The notes under the pieces: generated by a model
Seen by the model: the letters and a program-made list of their open reading frames with translations, nothing else
Databases searched by the model: none
What the model was told of the DNA's origin: nothing
Assembly: GCA_032433765.1 (NCBI GenBank)
Contig: JAVIAB010000159.1
Coordinates: 61,892,810 to 61,956,809, forward strand
Direction of reading: 5' to 3'
Source: Megaustenia siamemsis
Taxonomy: Eukaryota; Mollusca; Gastropoda; Stylommatophora; Ariophantidae
DNA length: 64,000 nt
In this document: piece by piece, positions 35,272-46,484 of the stretch
How positions within the stretch are numbered: position 1 is the first letter of the stretch
Layout of the letters: each line of letters starts with the position of its first letter
Translations under genes and position numbers: made by a program

Positions 35272-35754
35272 ATGCTCCAATGATCCTACATTTATTTTTA
35301 AATTGACTACTACCTGCCAGTCTCTTCCAAACATATTTTTTTTTCCTGCCAATTTCCTGACAATAAAACGTGTCCCTTCCTTCTCAACACGATATACTTT
35401 CTTTATTAAACTTGATGCGTTATCAATCACACTGGCCTATCATCATCATAATCGTCATCTACAGCAAAACGAAATGTGGCGCCTTGGGTTGTCAACGACT
35501 ATTGTTCAAAACTAAGTGATCGTCATTAAATAAGGAAAGTGTATTTCTGTTTAGATAATATATAAGTCAATAATTTACGTTTTATGATCATCGTTGTCGT
35601 GTTGTATTTACTATACACCGTTCGTTTATTTTGCTAGAGAAACAAGTTAAACGTAAATAAAATAAATTCAAGCATATGCAAGTTTTACTTTAATTCCAGA
35701 ATTAAAAAAAAGTTAAAGGAATAGAGTAAACGGGAGATAATGTGTTAATTATGG
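35272..35754. other. No gene seen
   Basis: Unique AT-rich sequence. Confidence 0.35.
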
Positions 35755-35925
35755 AGTGTGGTATATTATGGTCGTACCATATCTTTGGTTTCACCTCTGG
35801 TATTTTATGGTCGTACCATATCTTTGGTTTCACCTCTGGTATTTTATGGTCGTACCATATCTTTGGTTTCACCTCTGGTATATTATGGTCGTACCATATC
35901 TTTGGTTTCACCTCTGGTATATTTT
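35755..35925. repeat. 39-bp minisatellite, each unit holding a palindrome
   Basis: Four and a half copies of ggtatattatggtcgtacca followed by tatctttggtttcacctct. Each unit contains tatggtcgtaccata, a 6-bp-arm hairpin. Confidence 0.95.
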
Positions 35926-36029
35926 TATAATGCGGTCATTACCCCGCCAGGTTGTCTTTCTTCCAAAATGGATAGCAATCTGATGTATCCTTTATAGTAT
36001 TGTTGGATATAAAATGCAATTAGTTTTGG

Positions 36030-36175
36030 GCATTAACCCAGTCTAATGAGATCAGTAGAATTGTTCACTGAATATAACAAGACGATTGGGTGTACACATT
36101 GATCCAGTCTAATGAGATCAGTAGAATAGTTCACTGAATATAAAAAGACGATTGGGTGTACACATTAAACCAGTA
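36030..36175. repeat. 66-bp tandem repeat, about two copies
   Basis: Unit with cagtctaatgagatcagtag and gacgattgggtgtacacatt. Related pieces recur at 36733-36750 and 36925-36975, beyond the LINE fragments. Confidence 0.8.
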
Positions 36176-36194
36176 ATGATAATTCCCATTATAC

Positions 36195-36728
36195 GTAAGA
36201 TGTACAAAATATGTGAGATGCAAAATGCAGTTTTCCAAAAAAACGAGGAGGATACTATGCAATCCATTTTTGACAATAGAAAAAATAAAAATAGTTCTTA
36301 AATGTTATGTAGAGCCAGTCTTAACATATCAATGCGAATCATCGACAATTGGAAAACAGAAAAGAAAATCACTGGAGTCTGTAGAAATGTGGTTTTAGAT
36401 GTTGAGAATGCCATGGGCAGTTAAGAAGAGTAATGAAAACATTCTGAAAGAGGCCAAAGCAAAACAGAGCTAAATTCCAATATTAAGATGAGACAATCAT
36501 CATTTTTTGGTCATGTAATGAGAAGAAAACAACTGGAATATATTGTAACAACTGGAAAAATCGAGGGACGAGAGATAGAGGGAAGCAAAGAGAAAAAATA
36601 CAAGACAGTTTAATAAAATGGTTTGGCAGAAAGTCAACAACAGAAATGATAAACAACTGCCGAGATCGAAAGTTATGGAGAGTCAATATCACCTACGCCA
36701 GCAGGCTCGGTACTTGATGATGATGATT
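36195..36728 (+). pseudogene. LINE 3' part (group E)
   Basis: FSKKTRRILCNPFLTIEKIK, VEPVLTYQCESS, RKSLESVEMWF, then frames broken through the basic C-terminus to the (ATG)n tail at 36716-36728. Confidence 0.8.
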
Positions 36729-36789
36729 GTGATCAGTAGAATAGTTTTCTATTGGATGGCACAGAGATTGGTTTTTTCATCTCCCGACA

Positions 36790-36918
36790 AAGAGAGAAAA
36801 TATAGCTTGGTGTTATGGCATGAAAAACATTCAACAACAGAACTGATACGATGCACGGTAGATAGAAGATTGTGGAGGTACATGAATGTCTACCTCAAGC
36901 GGTATATATTATTATAAT
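36790..36918 (+). pseudogene. LINE 3' end shard (group A)
   Basis: acaacagaactgatacgatg and gtagatagaagattgtggag match the 23300 copy; ends in an ATG-type tail. Confidence 0.8.
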
Positions 36919-37263
36919 GATGATGAGAATAGTTCACTTAATCCAAAACTGCGATTAGATGTACGCATTACCCCATTCTCACCAACAACAAATAAAAACT
37001 TGATCGAAGTGCTCGCTTCTGATGATCAGATTACCCAATGCAGCGAAACTCTGTAAAAGAGTTTCCTATTTCTTTAACCGGTCTCATGTGATCAGCAGAC
37101 AGTCTCTGGACACTCATCTCCCCTTGATTTATGATAAGAGAAAGTTCTCTGACATGAATTATTGTTGGAGATTAGATGCTGCTACCAGAACGTAGACATC
37201 GTTAGATGAGTTTACCAGGAAAAATCAAACACACGAGGGGAACATTGCATCCTGTCACTGTAG
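36919..37263. other. No gene seen; repeat remnant at the start
   Basis: Starts with a piece of the 66-bp repeat, then unique sequence. Confidence 0.35.
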
Positions 37264-37265
37264 TA

Positions 37266-37607
37266 CAGGGTGTTTATAAAGTCTCACTACACTTGGTATC
37301 TAGGTCAATTTGAAAAAAATGTTTATGACGTCATCACAATATGTGCTCAATGGTAAGTTCACTTGTTGCGACAGTTTTCTTAATGACTTGTCTGGACTTT
37401 TAAGGATTCTGTCTTGGATATCTAAACATATTTCATCATTCACAGCAGGCCTACCAGATCGTGGAGCATCTTCCACATTTCCAGTAGCAATAAACTTATT
37501 CAACAAATTTCATTGACAGTGGGAGCACATATTGTGATGACGTCATAAACATTTTTTTTTCAAATTAACCTAGATACCAGGTGTAGTGAGACTTTATAAA
37601 CACCCTG
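37266..37607. mobile_element. Tc1/mariner-type MITE with long terminal inverted repeats
   Basis: Perfect TA on both sides (37264-37265, 37608-37609). Ends cagggtgtttataaagtctc / gagactttataaacaccctg extend as about 83-bp inverted repeats. The 170-bp middle encodes, on the minus strand, a shard of a transposase DNA-binding domain (NKFIATGNVEDAPRSGRPAV, then LRKLSQQVNLPLST). It is thus an internally deleted derivative of an autonomous mariner-like element. Confidence 0.93.
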
Positions 37608-37609
37608 TA

Positions 37610-37794
37610 TAATCATTATCACAAAACACAATGTTATAAAAATTATATCTCCAAGTAACACACACGTCGGGTCTGGCACAGTACCGCTCTTCTCCAAGCC
37701 GTTAGAATGTAAGTCGAGCGGGTAAATACAAGAAAACATTCATATACATAGCACATGACTTCGATAAACATGAGTCCACGTCACACTTTTGGAT
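37610..37794. other. No feature seen
   Basis: Short unique stretch. Confidence 0.3.
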
Positions 37795-40700
37795 GAAGGA
37801 GATGGGAGTTGAGATGGACACAGCCAGAAACGAGAAACTTAGTTGGCGTATAAAAAGACTTATCAGAATGTAGAGCATTGTAAATGGATGTAGAAGGAGA
37901 TGAAAGGTAGAGGATGTGGAATGGATGTAGAAGAGTGAAGGTACAGGTTGGGAAATGGATGTTGAAGAGGAGGGAGGGTAGAGGATGGGTAATGGATGTA
38001 GAAGAAGATGGAAGGTAGAGGATGGGTAATGGATGTAGAAGAATATGGAATGAAGAGGATGGGAACTGGATGTAGAAGAAAAGGAATGTAGAAGGTGAGG
38101 AATGGATGTATAATAGGATGGAAGGTAGAGGATGGGTAAAGGATATAGAACAAGATAGCATGTAGTGAATGGGAAATGTAGAAGGGGGAAGGTTGAGGTT
38201 GGGGAATTGGAATAAAAGAGGTAAGATAGAGGGTGTAAAATTTATGTAGAAGAGGGAAGGTGGAGGGTGGGGAATGAATGTAGAAGAGGTAAGATAAAGG
38301 GTGAGAAATGGATGTGGAAGAGGAAAGTTAGAGGGTGGGGAATGGATTGGTAATAGGTAAGGTAGAGGGTGGGCAATGGATATAGAAGAGGGAAGGTGGA
38401 GGGTGGGGAATTGATGTAGAAGAAGAGGGAAGGTGGAGTGTGGAGAAAGGATGTAGAAGAGCGAAGTTAGAGGGTGGGAAATGGGAGAAGAGGAAGATGG
38501 AATTTAGGGTATGGGGAAATGCTTGTAGTAGAAGAGGGAAGGTAAGGGATTGGAAATGGATGTAGAATGGAGAAGGTAGATAATGGGGGATGGATGTAGA
38601 TGAAGAGGGAAGGTAGAGGTTTGGGAATAGATTTAGAAGATGGAAGGAAGAGGGCGGGTAATGGAAGTAGAAGAAGGGGAAGGTAGAAGGTTAGGATTGG
38701 ATGTAGAATAATGAAGGTAGAGGATGGGGATTGGATGTGGAAGAATGAAGGTAGAGAGTGGGGAATTGATGTAGAAGATGAAAGTTAGAAAGTGGCGAAT
38801 TGATGATGAAGATGGAAGGTAGAGGATAGGGTATGGATGCAGAAGAAGGAAGTAGAAGGTGGGGAATGGATGTATAAGAGGAGGGAAGGTAGAGGCTGGG
38901 GAATGGATATAAAAGAAGAGGGAAGACAGAGGAGTGGGAATGGATGTAGAAGAATGAAGGTAGAGGATGGGGATTGGATGTAGAATAATGAAGGTATAGA
39001 GTGGGGAATTGATGTAGAAGATGAAAGGTAGAAAGTGGGGAATTCATGATGAAGATGGAAGGTAGAGGGTAGGGAATTGATGTAGAAGAAGGAAGGTAGA
39101 GGATGAGGAATGGAGGTAAAAAAGGAAAGGTAGAGCATTGTAAATGGATGTAGAAGGAGAGGAAAGGTAGAGAGGGTATTGATGCAGAAGAGGGAAGTAG
39201 AAGGTGGGGAATGGATGTATAAGAGGAGGGAATGTAGAGGCTGGGGAATTGATATAAAAGAAGAGGGAAGGCAGAGGAGAGGGAATGGATGTAGAAGAAC
39301 AGGTAACATATAGAATGGGTAATGAATTTAGAATAAGATGGAATGTAGATGATGGGAAATGGATGTAGACGAAGAGGGAAGGTAGAGGGTGGGAATGGAA
39401 GTAGAAGTGTCAAGGTAGAGGTTGGGGAATTGATGTTGAAGAGGGGGGAGTAGAAGATGGTGAAATAATGTAGAAAAGAAAGGTGGAGGCTGGAAATGGT
39501 TGAAGCGGATTGAAATTAAAGGATGGGGAATGGATGTAGAAGAGGGAAGGCAGAGGGTGGGGAATGTATATATAATATGGAGCGTAGAGGATAGGGAATG
39601 GGTGTAGAAGAGGGAAGGCAGAGGGTGGGGAATGTATATATAATATGGAGCGTAGAGGATAGGGAATGGGTGTAGAAGAGGGAAGGCAGAGGGTGGGGAA
39701 TGTATATATAATATGGAGCGTAGAGGATAGGGAATGGGTGTAGAAGAGGGAAGGCAGAGGGTGGGGAATGTATATATAATATGGAGCATAGAGGATAATG
39801 AATGGGTGTAGAAGAGGAAGGCAGAGGGTGGGGAATGTATATATAATATGGAGCGTAGAGGATAGGGAATGGGTGTAGAAGCGGGAAGGCAGAGGGTGGG
39901 GAATGTATATATAATATGGAGCGTAGAGGATAGGGAATGGGTGTAGAAGAGGGAAGGCAGAGGGTGGGGAATATATATATATTATGGAGCGTAGAGGATA
40001 GGGAATGGGTGTAGAAGAGGGAAGGCAGAGGGTGGGGAATGTATATATAATATGGAGCGTAGAGGATAGGGAATGGGTGTAGAAGAGGAAGGCAGAGGGT
40101 GGGGAATGTATATATAATATGGAGCGTAGAGATAGGGAATGGGTGTAGAAGAGGGAAGGCAGAGGGTGGGGAATGTATATATTTAATATGGAGCATAGAG
40201 GATAAAGAATGGGTGTAGAAGAGGGAAGGCAGAGGGTGGGGAATGGATGTAGAAGAAGTGGGAAAGTGGAGGGTAGGAAATGGATGTAAAAGAGGGAAGG
40301 TAGCTGGTGGGCAATGGATGTAGAAGAAGTGGGAAGGTGGAGAGTAGGAAATGGATGTAGAAGAGGGAAGGCAGAGGGTAAGGGGATGGGAGAAGATGGA
40401 ATTTAGGGTATTGGGTAATTGATGCAGTAGAAGAGGGAAGGTAGAGGATTGGAAGTGGATGTAGAATGGAGAATGTAGATAATGGGATGTGGATGTAGAA
40501 TAAGAGGGAAGGTAGAGGTTGGGTAATGGAAATAGAAGAAGAGGAAAGATAGAGGGTGGGGATTGGATGTAGAAGAGAGAAGGTTGAGGATGGGGAAATG
40601 GGTATACCAAAGGGGAAAAGTAGAGGGTGGGAATGGATGTAGAAGAAGATGGAATTTTGAGATTTTGAAATGGATGTAGAAGATGGAAGGTAGAGGATGG

Positions 40701-42255
40701 GGATTTGATGTAGAAGAAAAGGGAGGGTAGAGGATGGTGAATGGATGTAAAAGAAGATGGAAGGTAGACGTTGGAGAATGGATGTAGAAGAAGAGGGAAG
40801 GTAGAGGATGGGGAATGGATGAAGAGGATGGAATGTAGAGGGTGGGAATGGATGTAGAAAGGGAATTTATAATGTAGGGAATGGATGTAGAAGAGGGAAG
40901 GTAGACGTTGGTGAATGAATATAGAAAAGGAGGGAATGTGGAAGGGTGGAAGTTGATTTAGAAGAAAAGGGAATGTGGAAGGGTGGAAGTTGATTTAGAA
41001 GAAGAGGGAATGTGGAGAATGGGATATGGATGCAGAAAAGAAAGTTAGAGGATGGGATATCGATGAAGAAAAGAGGGCAGGTTGAGGTTGGGGAATGGAT
41101 GTAGAAGAAGCGTAAAGGTAGAGGATGGTGAATGGGTGTAGAAGAGGGAAGGTAGAGGATGGTGTGGTGAATGTGTGTAGAAAAAGAGGGAAATTAAAGG
41201 GTTGTCAATGAATGTAGAAGAGGGAATGTAGAGGATGGTGAATGGGTGTAAAAAAAGAGGGAATGTAGAGGGTTGGGACTGGATGTAGAAGAATGAAGGT
41301 AGAGGGTGCGAGGTGGATGTAGAAGAAGAGGGACGGTAGTTGGTGGGGAATGAATGTAAAGAAGAGGCATAGAATATATTAAGAATAATAGAGAAGGTAG
41401 AGGGTGGGAGTAGACGAAGCAGAAGAGGCATGTATGGAGTGGGTAATAGAAGAAGCAAAAGAGCGAGAAAGTCGTTGAGGAATAGATGAAGTAAAAGAGA
41501 GAATGTAGCGGGTGGGGAGTAGATGACATGGGAGATTGAGGTAGTATATGGGTAATAGATGAAATGTAAGATTGAGTCAGCGTATGGACAATATATGCAA
41601 TGTAAGATTGAGGTAGTGTATCGGGAATAGATGAAGTAGAAGAGAGAATGTCGCGGGTGGGGAGTAGATGACATGGAAGATTGAGGAAGTGTATGGGGAA
41701 TAGATGAAATGTAAGATTGAGGTAGTTTATGGGGAGTAGATGAAATGGAATATTGAGGCAGTGTATGGGGAACAGATGAAATGTAAGATTGAGGTAGCGT
41801 ATGGGGAATAGATGAAGTAAAAGTGGGACGGTTAAGAGGGTGGGAGGTAGATGAAGTTAAAGACCAAGTTAGGGGTGGGGAGTAAATGAAGTTGAAGAGG
41901 GAAGTAGAGGTGAGGGATAAATGAAACAGAAGTGGGAGGTAGGCGTGGGAAATATACAAGTAGGAGGGAGAGATAAGGGCAAGAACAGATAAAGTAGAAT
42001 AAGAGGATACGGGTGGTGAATATATGGGGTAGAAGAAGGGGGTTAGAAAGTGGGGAATAGTTAATGTAAAAGAGGAGTATGTATCGTTGGAATTAGATGA
42101 GGTAGAAGTGGGAGGTAATGGAGGGGGAGGGGATAGTGGAATAGATGAAGTTGAAAAGGAAGTTAGGAAGTGCGGATGATTTAATGTAAATAAGGAATGT
42201 ATATAGGGGAAAAGGAGGTGGGGGGGTATATGAAGTAGATGAGGAAGGTGGATAG
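37795..42255. repeat. 4.4-kb purine-rich tract of layered minisatellites
   Basis: The + strand is mostly A and G: themes gatgtagaagagggaaggta, gagggtggggaatggatgta, and near 41520-41830 a block around agattgaggtagtgtatggg. Several sub-arrays with different periods follow each other. The long minus-strand ORFs (Pro/Ser/His/Leu-rich) are by-products; their composition and shifts among frames argue against a gene. Confidence 0.93.
39549..40235. repeat. 68-bp sub-array within the purine tract, about ten copies
   Basis: Unit ggcagagggtggggaatgta followed by tatataatatggagcgtaga, ggatagggaatgggtgtaga and agagggaa; starts at 39549, 39617 and onward. The short TA block interrupts the purine run in each unit. 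Confidence 0.93.
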
Positions 42256-42518
42256 AGGAAGTAGAAGATGGAAGTGAGAGATTGGGAGAAACTTCAAGTA
42301 CACATGACAACGTTTGCAGATAGAGAACTAACAATATTCACATGTTATCTAACACTCTATCCTCAGACACTCACTGAAGTCTGTGAATTGTGTCAGGGCG
42401 GTACTTTATTGACGAGGCTTCTCATTCTGAGAAGGCCCGCAACTATCCACTGGCATCAAAACTGAGTCCCCATTTAACTCCATCTCTACGTTACGTGTGA
42501 TGACATCGTATAACTACG
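42256..42518. other. No supported gene
   Basis: A fair acceptor (tatctaacactctatcctcag at about 42365) precedes TLTEVCELCQGG, but the rest does not look like the exons proposed elsewhere. Confidence 0.25.
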
Positions 42519-42520
42519 TA

Positions 42521-43893
42521 GGGAGGTCAAAAAGTAATGCACACCAAATTTTTCTCGGAAACTATTCGGGCAAAATGTGTGAAATTTTCACAGATTGTAG
42601 CTGAACATCCCCTTTACACTACCTATTTTTCAACATAATCTCCGTCCAAGCGTATTGCCTTACGCCAACGCGAAACTAGGTCATGAATGCCTCGATTGTA
42701 CCAAGTTTTGTCCTGCTCGCGTAGCCATTTTTTAACTGCACGGATCACACCCAGTCCTGCTCGCGTAGCCATTTTTTAACTGCACGGATCACACCCTCAT
42801 CATTGTCAAAGTGTGTCCCACGCAGGAATTTTTTGAGTGGTCCAAACAGATGGAAATCTGAGGGAGCCAGATCAGGGCTGTAAGGAGGATGGGGCAGTAC
42901 AGTCCAACCAATTTGTTGATTGCTTCCCGTGTTACCAGACTTGTGTGAGGGCGTGCATTGTCATGTTGAAGCAACAAATCTGCAGATGGCTTATTAGGCC
43001 GAACTCTGTGGAACCGATTTTTGAGTTTTGTCAGTGTATTGATGTAAGCTGTCGAGTTGATTGTCTCACCTCTTGTCATTACATCAACAAGAATCACACC
43101 ATCAATGTCCCAGAAGACAGTGATCATCAACTTTCCGGCTGATGGAGATGTTTTGAATTTTTTTCTTTTTGGTGACTGCGGATGATGCCATTCCATTGAC
43201 TGCATTTATGTTTCAGGCTCATAATAATGTGCCCACGTTTCGTCACCGGTAACAGTTTTTGACAAAAACATTTCCTCTTCAACACCGAAACGCTCCAACA
43301 ATTCAGAACAGAATGTTTTCCTTTGAACTCTGTGATCATTTGTTAGGCACCGAGGAACCCATCGAGCGCAAATCTTTGAAAATCCGAGAGTTTTAAAAAT
43401 TGCGATTGCACTTCCCTTGCTGACTGTAAGCTGCAATGCCAATTGCTGACTAGTGATACGCCTATCCTTACGAATAATGACATCAGCCCGGTTTAACATG
43501 GCTGTGCTGGTAGCCGAGGCAACACGTCCAGAACGCGGTAAATCATGCAGCTCCACTCGTACACTTTCTGCAGCTTTAATTCTCTGAACCCAGCGACTAA
43601 CTGTGCTCCTATCGACTGCAGAACATTTGTACACTGCACACAGTCGTTTATGAATGTTTGCCACAGTTTCTTTTTCCGCAACCAGAAATTCTATGACAAT
43701 TCGCGGTTTGTAACGGACATTGTTGACAAGCTCCATTTTAAGGGTTCATAGATTGCGTAATATTTATCAGAATAATGTGCAATTTGGTGCACATAATTGG
43801 AACATGTCATATTCCAAGTGTGCAAAATTGCATATTCCTAGCTTTTTTATTAGCCGAGAAAAAAATTGGTGTGCATTACTTTTTGACCTCCCG
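42521..43893 (-). mobile_element. Mariner transposon, near full length
   Basis: Flanked by TA (42519-42520, 43894-43895). Ends gggaggtcaaaaagtaatgc and its reverse complement are inverted repeats of roughly 40 bp. Carries one transposase gene on the minus strand with few lesions. Confidence 0.93.
42623..43736 (-). pseudogene. Mariner transposase (DD34D) with three lesions
   Basis: Starts MELVNNVRYKPRIVIEFLVA; helix-turn-helix region with RSTVSRWVQRIK and LPRSGR; then TVTGDETWAHYYEPET with the first catalytic Asp, HDNARPHTS with the second, and in a shifted frame the SPDLAPSD block with the third, 34 residues after the second. Breaks: TAA at 43206-43208 in place of the expected Lys codon, a one-base frameshift near 42905-42915, and a 44-bp tandem duplication (42711-42798) that shifts the frame again before the C-terminus. 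Transposase cuts at the inverted repeats and inserts at TA. This copy cannot make a complete enzyme. Confidence 0.92.
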
Positions 43894-43895
43894 TA

Positions 43896-44128
43896 TTATT
43901 TCTTTACGTGCTTCCTCGACACTGATGTGCACTCCTCATGACACTTGTCATATGCCCTCTTACACGGTGGGTATATGTAGCTCCTGCAGAATGTTCTCTT
44001 CTCTCCCCTCTGTTCATGGACCCAAGATAATGACTAGATCCATACAGGATTCGGACCAGTTGAATTGTGGGAAATAACAGAAGAACATTGCGTATGTGCT
44101 TATTATTCACAAAGTATTTTCTATGTTA
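43896..44128. other. No gene seen
   Basis: Unique sequence. Confidence 0.3.
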
Positions 44129-44206
44129 AATAACTGTCAAGATCTAAAGTTGTGGAGAGTCATGATCACCTACGCCAGCATGCGCGCTACTTAATGATGA
44201 TGATTA
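44129..44206 (+). pseudogene. LINE 3' end shard (group E)
   Basis: aagttgtggagagtcatgat then cacctacgccagcatgcg and the ATG tail, as at 36680 and 52230. Confidence 0.75.
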
Positions 44207-44687
44207 TCTGTGTGTGAGTATAGCAGCAAGGTATTGTAGGTTTTGTAATTAAAGGTCTCTCCTACATAAAGATAAGTAAACACGTCTACAAAATGTAGAG
44301 GTCGTGGCAGATCCATGACGATTAAGACTAATCTATTAGCATTAACATGTTACTTTACATAATCAAGCACCACACGAAGCAACAACTTGACGCCAGCTGT
44401 ACCAACCAATCCTCTTTTACTTAAGGTTTGTTTATTGAACATTCTTAGATGGCCACATTATCCCAATAAACCGTTCATAATCCAACACCTGTGTTCGCGA
44501 GGCTTACTAATTGTTTATTTGATGCTCCAGTCGAATCAATGCATGCTGGGTAAACCTGGAGGCGTAGACACGTCAGCAGATTGTGTATTTATTGCGCTTT
44601 TATAATTTATACCTAGTCATAACAAACGTGTCCAAATGTGCAGATGTCATTAAAGTCGGAATGTGGACAACTTTAAAATAGTACATT
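44207..44687. other. No gene seen
   Basis: Unique AT-rich sequence. Confidence 0.35.
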
Positions 44688-45408
44688 ATCATCATCATGT
44701 GCCATACCATTTGGCGTAGGCGAGTATGTCCTTCCACAATCTTTTATCTACCGTACATCGTATCAGTTCTGCTGTTGACTGTTTTCCATTTCATGACAAC
44801 AAGCTATTGAGTATTTTCTCTCCTTGTCCTCAACGATCTCTCTTTCACAGTATTTTTTTTCTAAGTTGTAACTAAGTATTCCAACTTTCCTCTTCCCATG
44901 TTCACCATAAATATTGTTTGCTTTTTTTTATAATGTTTCTTAGGTGTTCCCTCTTTGTGTTGGCCTCTTTGAATTTCCTTGTTACCCTTTTAGCTGTCCT
45001 GTGAACTTTCAACATTGTTCCGAGAAAACCCATCTCTATGGCATCTAATCGTCTTTTTATCTGTTTGTTGATTCTCTATGATTCACTTCCTTAGGTCAGA
45101 AATGGCTTTATAGAGCACCAAAGCACTCTCTTTCTCAATTCTATTGGCATAGATTTGTTGCATAAGACGTTTTTCATTTTCTAAAATGCTATTTTGGCCT
45201 GAGCTATTCTGCTGTTTATTTCTGTGGTGGATCTCCCATCTGATGTTATTATTGTTCCGAAGTATTTGACGCGTTGCACTTGTTTCAGGTTTGTTCTGTT
45301 TATTGTTATGCTGCGTGATGGTGATGATTGTTTCTTCGTTATGATCATTTCTTCTGTTTTCTTACTATTAAGACTCAGAGCTTTCTTGTCGCTTTATCTT
45401 CTACATTT
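44688..45408 (-). pseudogene. LINE 3' part (group A)
   Basis: Begins (in + view) with the tail atcatcatcatgtgcc and runs through the C-terminal and post-RT coding in broken frames to about 45408 (ttactattaagactcagagc). Confidence 0.82.
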
Positions 45409-46215
45409 TTCTTCTTCTACCTTTCAGCTCCCTGTCTCGCATAGGTCTTCAACAAACACTTTCCAAGTTTTTTTTTCTTTGTGTAATACTCTCTGTTGGC
45501 CTCCGTAGTGTGTGTCCTATCAAGTGCCATCGTCTTCGCTGTATCTATTTTTCCACTGGTATTTGACTGGTACATTTCCATAATTCAATGTTAGTGATTT
45601 TGTCCTGACATGTCCATCCTTTTATTCTGCGTAATTATTTTCTGTTCCTCCATCTTTATCCATAACACTGCCTAGATAGATGTACGATTTTACGTCTGGT
45701 AGAGGCATTTCTCCTAATTTTATTTGGTTATTGCCAACTGCATTAATTCTCATAATATTGGACTTATCTGTATTAATTTTCAGTCCTAGCTGTAGTGATC
45801 TCTCATCAAGTATGCTCATTTTATCCTGCTTCTGTTGATGGCTGTGTGATAGGAAAGCTATGCCATGAGTAAAGTCTAAATCATCAAGTATGCTCATTTT
45901 ATCCTGCATCTGTTGATGGCTGTGTGATAGGAAAGCTATGCCATCAGTAAAGTCTAAATCATCAAGTATGCTCATTTTAACCTGCATCTGTTGATGGCTG
46001 TGTGATAGGAAAGCTATGCCATCAGTAAAGTCTAAATCATCAAGTTGCTTGGTCAATGACAACTGGATTCCATTTCTGTTGTTTTGTGTTATTTTCATAA
46101 TCCAATCTATGGCCAGTAGAAAGAGAAATGGGGACAGAAGGCATCCCTGCCTTACTCCTGTTCTTATTTTAAATGCTTCTGTAAGCTGCCCTTACAGAAT
46201 TAGTTATACAGATTA
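45409..46215 (-). pseudogene. LINE RT relic (group F) with tripled catalytic-box segment
   Basis: Minus frame (46098-45622): LDDLDFTDGIAFLSHSHQQM appears three times with small changes, then SLQLGLKINTDKSNIMRINA, SYIYLGSVMDKDGG. The repeated segment is the RT motif C, where FADD would be expected; here it reads FTDG, FTDG and FTHG. Upstream (46110-46160) a RQGCLLSP-like block is present. Dead as an enzyme. Confidence 0.85.
45803..46036. repeat. 78-bp tandem repeat, three copies, inside the RT
   Basis: tcatcaag starts at 45803, 45881, 45959 and 46037. 78 bp is 26 codons, so the frame is kept. Confidence 0.95.
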
Positions 46216-46289
46216 GTTATTTGAAGAAGTTTTAAGAAACCAAACATTGAAATACTTTCTACTCTTATTCGTTGTTGTATATGCTTTCT

Positions 46290-46484
46290 TTTACTATTAT
46301 GTTATTCATGTCTGGGGTTCTTCATCATCTCTGCTATTAAGACTGTGTCATCCGCATATCTCAAATGGTTTTTGTTGTGGCCTTTGACTTAAATTCCTTT
46401 TATATCTGCTATTGATCACATACTATTTTCGCTGTAAAGTGAAAACAAATCCGGCGATAGAAAACAGCCTTGTCTGATGTTTCT
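46290..46484 (-). pseudogene. LINE RT shard (group A)
   Basis: Minus coding resembles YADDTVLIAE and LSPDLFSLYSEN of group A at 54180-54320. Confidence 0.7.

Noticed and set aside
35756..35997. Overlapping ORFs in three + frames
   Set aside because: Product of the 39-bp repeat.
38691..42334. Long Pro/Ser/His/Leu-rich minus-strand ORFs
   Set aside because: Arise from the purine-rich minisatellites; they pass from frame to frame as units change length.
42268..42465. Possible exon TLTEVCELCQGG after a good acceptor at about 42365
   Set aside because: No matching donor, no similarity to the other exons, and the frame lies over the end of the purine tract.
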